Below, in pieces: positions 46,124-53,854 of a stretch of 64,000 bases of DNA. The notes under the pieces were generated by a model. The model did no database searches, was not told the origin of the DNA, and saw nothing but the letters and a program-made list of their open reading frames with translations. The DNA comes from Petasospora fabianii (lineage: Eukaryota; Ascomycota; Saccharomycetes; Phaffomycetales; Wickerhamomycetaceae). The position numbers and the translations under genes were made by a program. How positions within the stretch are numbered: position 1 is the first letter of the stretch; every line of letters begins with the position of its first letter. Location of the stretch: the NCBI GenBank assembly GCA_022641835.1, contig CP048723.1:124001-188000 (forward strand). Direction: 5' to 3'.

Positions 46124-47137
46124 TCACTGAACTTTCACCATAACGACAGTGATATCATCTTCTTTACCACCAGAGTAGAATTGACCAGTGATCTTAGTCA
46201 ACTCTTGACTAAATACCGATGGGAAATTCTCATCTTTACTCAAGGCAGCAACATTGTTAACAAATGTCTTACTGACTTCATCAAGCCCTCTGTTCTCATT
46301 ATCACTTAGATAAAGTTCAATGTCTCTAACATCAATGTTATCAATGACACCATCGGTGGCAAACATCACGATATCATCTTTTTCAACGGCAAATTCATAA
46401 ACATCAGCATCAGATGGTTGATCCATAATGAATCTTGAACCTGGGTTCTTTTCATGGATCTCCCTTGGGATCATCGCCAATTGATATGGAGTGTTAAAGC
46501 CATGTGTTTGAATCTTTGTCTCGGCAATTAGCTTATTCTGTCTAAAGATACCACACCAAGAATCACCTAAATTAGCAACTTTTAACTTATAATCTGGTGA
46601 AAAGACACCAAGACAAGCAGTAGTACCACCAACTTTCACAATACCATCTTTTTGGATCTTCTTAAAGGCAAAATCAAGCAAATATTTGGGGTCATATGAT
46701 AGACTTTCATCTTTACCCTTTTCAAATTCTTCACTCATGGCTTTACACAACTCCCTAGAGATTGCACTAGAGTCAAATCCCATCTCTGACCATCCACCAA
46801 CTCCATCTGCAACACCACAGGCAAGATTTCCTGATCTGTTGGCAACAAAGTAATTATCTTCACCAGTTGGTGAATCCAATGGCTTCATCTTGAGATGTTT
46901 ACGCATAAGTCTATTTTCATCTCTCGATTTGGGTTGAAATGCAACAGATGCCTGGTAGTGTGATGGAATATCATGTTGTATCGATTGTGTTGATGAAGAT
47001 GAAGAGAAAGGACGCCTTAGAGGAGTACTAAGACGTGATGTAGTGTTATGGGTTGCGGCTTGAAACTTGTAAGCAACGAGACCAAGAAAGAGGGACAAAA
47101 GAAGATACGTACTTCTCTTGAGTGTGCGTGGGAGCAT
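46124..47137 (-). CDS. PTC7: Type 2C protein phosphatase Ptc7
   Basis: PP2C-family Ser/Thr phosphatase acting in mitochondria (coenzyme Q biosynthesis) and, in one S. cerevisiae isoform, at the nuclear envelope. Metal-binding and catalytic motifs are intact: SPTGEDNYFV, ACGVADGVGGW, NLGDSWCGIFR, FATDGVIDN and GKEDDITVVMV at the C-terminus. The 337 residues start at ATG 47137; the frame is open seven codons upstream without an ATG. The N-terminus combines basic residues with a hydrophobic span (STYLLLSLFLGLVAYKF). In S. cerevisiae a comparable membrane span appears only when the PTC7 intron is retained. Here it is part of an uninterrupted frame. Confidence 0.92.
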   Translation of the reverse strand: MLPRTLKRSTYLLLSLFLGLVAYKFQAATHNTTSRLSTPLRRPFSSSSSTQSIQHDIPSHYQASVAFQPKSRDENRLMRKHLKMKPLDSPTGEDNYFVANRSGNLACGVADGVGGWSEMGFDSSAISRELCKAMSEEFEKGKDESLSYDPKYLLDFAFKKIQKDGIVKVGGTTACLGVFSPDYKLKVANLGDSWCGIFRQNKLIAETKIQTHGFNTPYQLAMIPREIHEKNPGSRFIMDQPSDADVYEFAVEKDDIVMFATDGVIDNIDVRDIELYLSDNENRGLDEVSKTFVNNVAALSKDENFPSVFSQELTKITGQFYSGGKEDDITVVMVKVQ

Positions 47138-47434
47138 GTTGTTATACCTTGAAGTCAATAAGTTAACAAAGTAGCAAGAAAAACCAAACCATAAGTATAA
47201 GCAGAAGTATAAGTGTTAGTATAAGTTTGTTTAAAGTGGGGGTTTCAAATGTGTGTCCCGTGCCTAATTCTTCCTAATACGGACACTTACCTAATTAGGA
47301 CATTAATGGGAAAACACAACTATTACCCGCCCTTTTTGATTGGCCGGCGAGTTGAAAGCGAAAAGTTTGACCAGTACAAAGTGGAGAAGCATTGGTAAAC
47401 TACACCCAAATAACGATATTCATCTATTAAAATA

Positions 47435-47857
47435 ATGTCTACTGTTAACGTATGTGATCATGAGAGCACTGAGATGTTGTTTTACAAATTCTTTGTGGCC
47501 GAAAAGCGTCATTGGTTGGGAATTGGGTACCTCGGGTTCCTCGTTGATGCACCTTCTCTCTAATACGATACTAACAAGTGTTAATAGGTCTTCAGATACT
47601 CCGCTTTGGCTGCTGGTATTGTCTACGGTGCCTACCACACTTCTCAGCTTAAGTCTGCTGCTGCTGCTAAGGAGGAGCTTGCTGCTTATAAGAAGAAGGA
47701 GGCTCTCATTGCCGAGGCTAAGGCTAAGTTTGCTGAATTGAACAAGAAGCCAGAGCCAGTTGTCTCTTCTAGTGATATTAAGGAGATCAACTTTGATGAT
47801 AAGGATTTGGACTTTGGTAAAGTTATCCTTTCCGCTGTTGAGAGTCTTAAGAACTAA
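47435..47857 (+). CDS. TIM11: ATP synthase subunit e, spliced
   Basis: Small inner-membrane subunit of mitochondrial F1Fo-ATP synthase (Tim11/Atp21) needed for dimers and crista shape. Two exons: 47435-47449 (ATGTCTACTGTTAAC) and 47588-47857. The 138-nt intron has donor GTATGT, branch point TACTAAC at 47569-47575 and acceptor ATAG at 47584-47587. The product begins MSTVNVFRYSALAAGIVYGA and has 94 residues, against 96 in S. cerevisiae, with the same first residues MSTVNV-RYSAL. The C-terminus ends ILSAVESLK, also conserved. A GxxxG-like motif (GIVYG) in the single N-terminal membrane span is the dimerisation motif of the family. Confidence 0.95.
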
Positions 47858-48117
47858 AGAAGTTGACATCCATTAACACATTCACCTACACACATTCCCA
47901 TATATATAAACCCCCCACCCCATTCCTTCTCTCTTCACACATCCAACTGGCATAGAGAGTCATTCACTCATGATCCATCATCTCCATACACACAAACACA
48001 AACCCCAAAGATTACCCGACAGATTCTATGTAATATAAAGGTTCTAACAAATAGTAAACAAGTTGTCTACACTGTAGCTCATATTTACAAGGACGTTTAT
48101 CATTTATGTAGTAATCT

Positions 48118-49221
48118 TTACATTCTCTCATCACCACGAACTCTATGGAAGACAATACCCTTTGGCATACCATATTTCTCCCTAACAGCTGGTGTATTCA
48201 AATCCCAAGCTGATCTCCATAAATGAGCACCAATAGGTTGTAGTTTCTTCTCTTCAACAAACTTTCTAATGTCAAACTCTCTGTTTGAGATCTTTTCAGT
48301 CAATTGATCAGATTGTCTAAAGACCCAAATGGCAAATCTTTGAGTTGGTAAGTTCTTCTCTGGTGTTGGTGGACAATAGTCAATGATCTCATTGACACTA
48401 GAATCCTCGAGCAAACGCTTTGGTGTGATGAAATTATCATTATAATCGAGTTTAATGTTTGAAAGCCCCCATTGAAGATGGGTCTTATATGTGTTATTCT
48501 CAACATCTGGAACATCTGGGTTAACAATGAGTACTGTGTAAAGTTGAGATTGTGTATCAATGTCATCAAATTCTTGAATCTTGATAGATGGTGGATACAT
48601 CGTCACATTTGATGAAAGAAGTGTTCCTGGTTCAATCCAACGGTTAACAGATGTATGGTTAAGGAATTTAAGTGAAACCTCGGCTCTTGGTTCCAAAGTT
48701 GGAAGTGTATCTGGGATAACACCATGTTGTTCAATTCTTTGCATAAGAAGCATTTGAGAGTATGATTCCCAATGGGTCTTCTTCAATGATCTATACACCG
48801 GTTGAGTATAGTCGATGATGTTGGTATTGTTATTGTACTTATCATTGTACTGGAAGTTATATTGAACTTCTGGGTTATTGATCTCTGCTTGGACGAGTAG
48901 TTTAGACTTTTCAATAGGGTCTTGTGTCTTGTCAGCTCGGTTATACTTCTCCTGAGCATGTTTCTTAAGATAATCATGTGCTAAGTCAAATGCCTCGTTG
49001 ATCCCAGCTGGTGATGTGTATCTGATACGGAATCTTCTGGATTTAAGAGATGGAGGACCTTGTTTTGGATCAACACCTTCCAAGAGAGCTTCTCTAAATT
49101 TTTTAGAGTTGAGCTTAAGACTCTTTGAAGAGGCACCACTAGAAGGTTGAGCCCATTGTTTACTTGGCTTAGCCTCTGAGACAGTGGCCATGAATCTCTT
49201 AGAAACACTTGAACGAAGCAT
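48118..49221 (-). CDS. MRPL35: Mitochondrial large-subunit ribosomal protein mL38
   Basis: Mitoribosome central-protuberance protein with a phosphatidylethanolamine-binding-protein-like fold. The 367 residues equal the length of S. cerevisiae Mrpl35. A basic presequence (MLRSSVSKRFMAT) leads into the fungal N-terminal extension. The PEBP-like part includes SVNRWIEPGTLLSSN, LYTVLIVNPDVPDV, HLQWGLSNIKLD, YCPPTPEKNLPTQRFAIWVF and a C-terminal HLWRSAWDLN. The PEBP ligand-site motif DPD appears as NPDVPD. ATG at 49221 is the only sensible start. An 18-bp promoter element shared with the FAD2 region lies 91-108 bp upstream. Confidence 0.9.
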   Translation of the reverse strand: MLRSSVSKRFMATVSEAKPSKQWAQPSSGASSKSLKLNSKKFREALLEGVDPKQGPPSLKSRRFRIRYTSPAGINEAFDLAHDYLKKHAQEKYNRADKTQDPIEKSKLLVQAEINNPEVQYNFQYNDKYNNNTNIIDYTQPVYRSLKKTHWESYSQMLLMQRIEQHGVIPDTLPTLEPRAEVSLKFLNHTSVNRWIEPGTLLSSNVTMYPPSIKIQEFDDIDTQSQLYTVLIVNPDVPDVENNTYKTHLQWGLSNIKLDYNDNFITPKRLLEDSSVNEIIDYCPPTPEKNLPTQRFAIWVFRQSDQLTEKISNREFDIRKFVEEKKLQPIGAHLWRSAWDLNTPAVREKYGMPKGIVFHRVRGDERM

Positions 49222-49311
49222 TTTAGGATGGTAGCTTAGATACTTGGTTGTATATTGTGTGTGAAGAGGTCTTCGGCGTCGACTCGAATTTTTCAGTGTC
49301 CTTGGAGTTTT

Positions 49312-49329
49312 TTGGTAGGGGACACATCA
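49312..49329. promoter_or_regulatory. 18-bp element TTGGTAGGGGACACATCA, MRPL35 promoter copy
   Basis: Identical to 3976-3993 upstream of FAD2, and in both places followed by a short A/T stretch with ATATA. The core TAGGGGACACA occurs reverse-complemented at 58987-58997 upstream of ORC5. Confidence 0.5.
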
Positions 49330-49350
49330 CTATATACATTGGGGAACTAC

Positions 49351-49409
49351 TATTAGTCATTAGTTATTAGTTATGTTATTAGTTATAGTTATAGTTATAG
49401 TTATAGTTA
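49351..49409. repeat. Simple repeat TTAGTTAT / AGTTAT
   Basis: Imperfect TTAGTTA units grading into (AGTTAT)n of about 4.5 copies at 49381-49409, between MRPL35 and the PEX11-family gene. Confidence 0.8.
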
Positions 49410-49441
49410 ATGGATTGTCATATTAGAACATATATTGATAC

Positions 49442-50092
49442 TCATCTCGACATTCTATACATGCTCATACCTGCACTGATGAAACCAAGGATTCTCTCTA
49501 GTGTAGGATTGATTTTCCAATGGAACAATTCCACAGAGACAAAAGCAAGATCAACGAGTGTACCTGCTAGTTCTAATACCTCATATCTCATATCAGTTGT
49601 TAAATCATCAATTTTCTTTTGATATTGTTCGATGAAAATGGCTCGAAGTGGGTTTATCTCATCGTATAGCTGTATCTTGTTCACTTCAGCTAATACTTGA
49701 GCCTTAAGACGCATCAACCGTATAACATTCAACACAAGTCTTCTTATACTTAATAACAATGTGACAAACCATACTTTACTAGCATGTTCACCAATTCTTT
49801 TTAACCATACCGTTTCCTTCCCAATACCAAATTTTGTAATGAGATATAAGTTATCCATAACACTAGTCAAACTCTCTAAAGAATCCACAACAAAATCACC
49901 CTTTTGCTCAGCATTGACTTGTGATCTTCTCAAGATATGTCCCAGGTAAAGCACTGATCGTATCAATTGTTGATTTGATGGACGTGTTTTGATATAGTAA
50001 TCTGGTGGCGTGGGTAATTGATATGATATGGGACGAGGATGTTCCATTTGTGAAAGCTCTGTAAGCATCTCGTCAATCTGTTTAGTGGTCAT
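49442..50092 (-). CDS. PEX11-family peroxisomal membrane protein
   Basis: Peroxisome proliferation factor family, membrane-associated and able to elongate peroxisomes. The 216 residues show the Pex11 layout: an N-terminal helical half (RSVLYLGHILRRSQVNAEQK, LTSVMDNLYLITKFGIG), a central charged helix pair, and a C-terminal hydrophobic block with the family-like LELAGTLVDLAFVSVELFHW and a terminal GFISAGMSMYR. The pattern looks closer to the Pex11C/Gim5-like branch than to S. cerevisiae Pex11 itself, but this is only an impression. ATG at 50092. Its promoter is shared with divergent ATX1. Confidence 0.7.
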   Translation of the reverse strand: MTTKQIDEMLTELSQMEHPRPISYQLPTPPDYYIKTRPSNQQLIRSVLYLGHILRRSQVNAEQKGDFVVDSLESLTSVMDNLYLITKFGIGKETVWLKRIGEHASKVWFVTLLLSIRRLVLNVIRLMRLKAQVLAEVNKIQLYDEINPLRAIFIEQYQKKIDDLTTDMRYEVLELAGTLVDLAFVSVELFHWKINPTLERILGFISAGMSMYRMSR

Positions 50093-50442
50093 GATATGTC
50101 TGTCTTATAGCTTGCAATGAGATAGAGCAGTTGATTACAACAGTTAACACGTTAGAATCCAAAGTGGAGAACCCTTTATTGTCTCTCTATATCAACTCTG
50201 GGGACTAAATCTTCGCGAATAATTATTAAATAAATTGCTTATTTAAAGATTCGAACTAAGAACTAAAGATGGTCATGGCCAGGTGGTAAACCCCCCCAAA
50301 AAAAGCCACAGTTTTTATTGCGCGAATTTATTACTAAACCACTATTGTTGATTATATACTATACTTCTTTATATCTCTATTATACACCTTTACCTCTTAA
50401 GACACTCTCACGTATACAATCACATACACAATCACATACACA
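50093..50442. promoter_or_regulatory. Divergent promoter, PEX11-family gene / ATX1
   Basis: About 350 bp. It includes a C7A7 run (50290-50304) and several TATA-like stretches; a tandem TACACAATCACA precedes the ATX1 ATG (50410-50443). No gene seen; a tRNA-like fragment near 50240-50290 was rejected. Confidence 0.5.
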
Positions 50443-50725
50443 ATGTCCCACCAATATCACTTTGACGTTAAAATGACTTGTGGAGGTATGTCTTATCCTT
50501 CTCATCATCTTAGACGTATAACACCCGAGAACTACATTACTAACATGAACAGGCTGCTCTGGTGCTGTCACTAAGGCTCTCTCTAGACAATCTGAGATTT
50601 CAAATCTTGATGTTTCTCTTGAAAAACAATCTGTTGATGTCACTACATCACTCAGTTATGATGATGTGCTTGCCACTATTAAGAAGACTGGTAAAGAAGT
50701 TCTTGGTGGTAAAGTTATCCAGTGA
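50443..50725 (+). CDS. ATX1: Cytosolic copper chaperone Atx1, spliced
   Basis: Delivers Cu(I) to the Golgi copper ATPase Ccc2. Two exons: 50443-50485 and 50553-50725. The 67-nt intron has donor GTATGT, branch point TACTAAC at 50538-50544 and acceptor ACAG. It splits the codon for the second Gly of the metal site. The product has 71 residues (S. cerevisiae Atx1 has 73) and begins MSHQYHFDVKMTCGGCSGAV, so splicing rebuilds the MT/HCxxC copper motif MTCGGC. The rest is a standard ferredoxin-like HMA domain (SLEKQSVDV, KKTGKEVLGGK). Too short and interrupted to be visible as a single open frame. Confidence 0.95.
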
Positions 50726-50942
50726 GGTCTTTATAGACACCATAGATACATAGATACCAGGAATATGTTGAATAGACAACGACTTTGGTGAATACGACGA
50801 TAAATGATAAGTTATTACATGTGCTGATGTAGTAGGCATGACTCTCAGTCTATGTATACCTTTCGATCATATGACATTACCTTTGATGGAATATTGTATT
50901 ACTAAGTCATTCATTCATTAAATTATATCAAATTATATCAAA

Positions 50943-51450
50943 CTACCACATTCCATCATCATTAAGTGCAATGTTTGCCTGGGTCTTCTCCTTCTCCACC
51001 CCACTAACATGGTTAGCCATATCATCAAGTTGATTAAGCGTAACTTGCTTCTTTATCAAATTTGAAAGTACTCTAAGCTTATTCTTAACTTTAATCATAA
51101 TCCTCTGAGACTCCAAAACATTCTCTGACTCATTATCCATCTTGATCTGATCAAGTAACTCACGCATTTGTGAAAGATTAGACTCAGCTTGTGATGACAA
51201 CGGTTCACCAACTATACCATTTGCTAAGAGTTCCACAATGGCATTAACTTCTCCCATAAGTACAAATTTCTGGAATCCAAATTGAAGACCATACTCTTTA
51301 CCTTCAATATATGACTTCTTTGTAGATTCAGCTTGACCTTCTCTAAAACCCTCTTGATAGAATCTATCTCTGTTAGTATGATAGGAGACATAATAGAACA
51401 AATAGCAAGACTCACTGCTCCTCAAGATTCAATACATCGTCTAGATCCAT
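50943..51450 (-). CDS. LTO1: Lto1, adaptor for Fe-S insertion into Rli1, spliced
   Basis: Lto1 works with Yae1 to bring the cytosolic iron-sulfur targeting complex to the ribosome-recycling ATPase Rli1/ABCE1. Two exons on the minus strand: 51450-51416 and 51363-50943. The 52-nt intron has donor GTGAGT, branch point TACTAAC (51378-51372) and acceptor ATAG. The product begins MDLDDVLNLEEQFYQEGFRE and has 151 residues (S. cerevisiae Lto1 has 162). The deca-GX3 motif region is clear: FYQEGFREGQAESTKKSYIE then GKEYGLQFGFQKFVLMGE. It ends in Trp (DDGMW), the C-terminal Trp that serves as the cytosolic Fe-S targeting recognition signal. A 12-bp tandem repeat directly abuts the ATG. Confidence 0.92.
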
Positions 51451-51516
51451 AGTATAGTATCTAGTATAGTATCTAGTACAGTATCTAGTATAGTATCTAG
51501 TATAGTATTTAGTATC
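51451..51516. repeat. Tandem 12-bp repeat AGTATAGTATCT, about 5.5 copies
   Basis: Five full near-identical copies and half a sixth, beginning at the base immediately upstream of the LTO1 ATG. On the LTO1 strand the unit reads AGATACTATACT. Confidence 0.93.
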
Positions 51517-51710
51517 AATAATGATGACAAACTAGAGATAAATTGATTATGTAAGTTTTTTTTTCAACTCCCCACACTCAGCATAACTGTAGCGTCGGCG
51601 TTGTGGCATTTATGTAACCTCGGAGTATAAGGAATACACTATCGACAACTAATTCATGTGTCTTTGCACTCACTTAACTGCCTCCAACTACCTCAATATC
51701 ACCCAATTGG

Positions 51711-53795
51711 ATGAGATCCTGGAGAAAAATCACTTTATTGACCTTGTCATTCCCCAGACGAACCCTTTTCACCTCACGTACTATCGATATGTCCACTTTG
51801 ACGCCACCACAAGCTGCTCCATCTTGGGATTTCAACCCTGATCAACTCGTTTCTCTTGCTGAAAAGTACGTTTCAGATGCTAAGGCTACAGATGACCTTG
51901 TTGCCTCTGCTCAAGATCCATCAATTGAGTCTGTGCTTAAGCCATATGCAGCTTTCAGTAATGAAAACCAAGGACTCGTTAACCAATTGACTTTCCTTCA
52001 ACATGTCTCTGATAACAAAGAACTTAGAGATGCTTCAACAAAAGCTGAGAAGTTGATTCGTGATTTTGGAATCGAGTCCTCAATGAGAGAAGACCTTTAC
52101 AAAGTGTTTAAGAAAGTTTACGAAGATACTAAGGACTCTACCGAGGTCAATGATGAAAGTAAGAGATACTTACAAAAGACTAACAATGAATTCCGTCGTA
52201 ATGGTCTTGCCCTCCCATTGGACAAGAGGGAAAAGGTTAAGGATATCCAGAAGCAACTGAGTGATTTGTCCTTGGAGTTCTCTAAGAACTTGGGTGAGAA
52301 CAAAGAACACATTCTCTTTACTAAAGAGGAACTTGAAGGTGTCCCAGAGGATGTTGTTGGTCAATTCGAACAAGTTGATGGTAAACTTAAGATGACTTTT
52401 AAGTATCCAGATGTCTTGCCAACAATGAAATATGCTAAGAATCCAGAGACTAGAAAGAGAGCCTTCCTTGGTGATCAGAATAAGAATGCTGATAATGAGG
52501 CCCTTCTCGTCAAAGCTGTTCAACTAAGAAGAGAACTCGCTAAGCTCTTGGGTTATGAGACTTTCTCCGATTACGTCTTGGAAGAGAGAATGGCCAAGGA
52601 TACCAAGACCGTTAAGAGCTTCTTGAAAGACTTAAGATCAAAGCTTGAACCACTCGGTATCAAAGAACGTGAGAGTTTGATCGCCCTAAAGAAGGCTGAT
52701 TATGAGGCAAATGGTTTACAATTTGACAATGAGTACTACGTTTGGGATCATCGTTACTATGATAACTTGATGGTTGAAAAAGATTACCAAATCGATCAGC
52801 AAAAGATCTCTGAATACTTCCCAATGAATCCAACCATCGATAAGATGCTTTCCTTCTTTGAAAAGCTTTTCAACTTGAAGTTTGTTGAAACTAAAGAGAA
52901 CAAGTCTACTTGGCATCAAGATGCTAAACAGTTTGCAGTCTGGAACTTGGATAATGCATCTTCCCCTGAGTTTGTCGGTTGGTTATACTTTGATCTCCAC
53001 CCACGTGATGGTAAGTATGGTCATGCAGCTAACTTCGGTCTCTACCCAGGGTACACTAAGGAGGACGGCTCAAGATCATACCCAGTTACTGCACTTGTTT
53101 GTAACTTCTCCAAGCCAACAAAGGAGAAACCATCTTTACTCAAGCATGATGAAGTTACCACTTTCTTCCATGAATTGGGTCATGGTATCCATGACTTGAT
53201 GGGAAAGACCCAATACGCCAAATTCCATGGTACTTCTGTCTCCTGGGACTTTGTCGAAGCACCATCCCAGATGTTGGAATACTGGACTTGGTCTCCAAAC
53301 GAACTCAAACTCTTGTCCGAACACTATGAGTCCGGTAAACAGATTGATGATGAGCTCGTTGAGTCCTTAATTAAGACTAAGCATGTTAATGGTGGTCTTT
53401 TCAACTTGCGTCAGTTGCACTTTGGTCTCTTTGACATTACAATCCATTCTTCTGATGAAGATATCGATCTTGCCAAGTTCTGGAATGAACTCAGAGCCGA
53501 AGTTTCACTCCTCTCTAATGGAGACTCTGTCTCAAAGGGTTATCAATCCTTTGGTCATATCATGGGTGGTTATCAGGCTGGATACTACGGATACATGTGG
53601 TCTCAAGTGTTTGCTGCTGATATTTACTACTCTAAGTTTAAAGCCGATCCTATGAACACTGCTAATGGTGTTGAGTATAGGGACACTGTGTTGGCTAGAG
53701 GTGGTTCTAGAGATGAGATGGATAACTTGAAAGAGCTACTTGGAAGGGAGCCAAATAACGCTGCTTTCTCTAAGGAGTTGGGTTTGTCTGTTTGA
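51711..53795 (+). CDS. PRD1: Saccharolysin, M3 zinc oligopeptidase (thimet oligopeptidase family)
   Basis: Zinc metallo-endopeptidase degrading short peptides in cytosol and mitochondrial intermembrane space. The active site HELGH (FFHELGHGIHDLM, about residue 486) and the downstream Glu ligand (EAPSQMLEYW) are intact. The surrounding M3 fold runs the full length of 694 residues (S. cerevisiae Prd1 has 712). Two ATGs are in frame: 51711, giving a 26-residue, Arg-rich, acid-poor leader (MRSWRKITLLTLSFPRRTLF) that looks like a mitochondrial presequence, and 51789, giving MSTLTPPQAAPSWDF. The second is the start by homology to cytosolic family members. Both forms may be made. Confidence 0.93.
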   Translation: MRSWRKITLLTLSFPRRTLFTSRTIDMSTLTPPQAAPSWDFNPDQLVSLAEKYVSDAKATDDLVASAQDPSIESVLKPYAAFSNENQGLVNQLTFLQHVSDNKELRDASTKAEKLIRDFGIESSMREDLYKVFKKVYEDTKDSTEVNDESKRYLQKTNNEFRRNGLALPLDKREKVKDIQKQLSDLSLEFSKNLGENKEHILFTKEELEGVPEDVVGQFEQVDGKLKMTFKYPDVLPTMKYAKNPETRKRAFLGDQNKNADNEALLVKAVQLRRELAKLLGYETFSDYVLEERMAKDTKTVKSFLKDLRSKLEPLGIKERESLIALKKADYEANGLQFDNEYYVWDHRYYDNLMVEKDYQIDQQKISEYFPMNPTIDKMLSFFEKLFNLKFVETKENKSTWHQDAKQFAVWNLDNASSPEFVGWLYFDLHPRDGKYGHAANFGLYPGYTKEDGSRSYPVTALVCNFSKPTKEKPSLLKHDEVTTFFHELGHGIHDLMGKTQYAKFHGTSVSWDFVEAPSQMLEYWTWSPNELKLLSEHYESGKQIDDELVESLIKTKHVNGGLFNLRQLHFGLFDITIHSSDEDIDLAKFWNELRAEVSLLSNGDSVSKGYQSFGHIMGGYQAGYYGYMWSQVFAADIYYSKFKADPMNTANGVEYRDTVLARGGSRDEMDNLKELLGREPNNAAFSKELGLSV

Positions 53796-53854
53796 TTCTA
53801 CTCTTCTATGTTTAAACTGGGGATTAGATTTGTTATTACTCCTTGAATAGTTGA

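Noticed and set aside
47050-47137. Possible intron in PTC7 starting at GTACGT
   Set aside because: No branch point of TACTAAC type; the nearby AG acceptors would shift the frame.
50240-50290. tRNA-like fragment (GTTCGAA on the minus strand, D-arm-like TGGCCAGGTGGTAAACC on the plus strand)
   Set aside because: The two motifs are on opposite strands and no stems form a cloverleaf.
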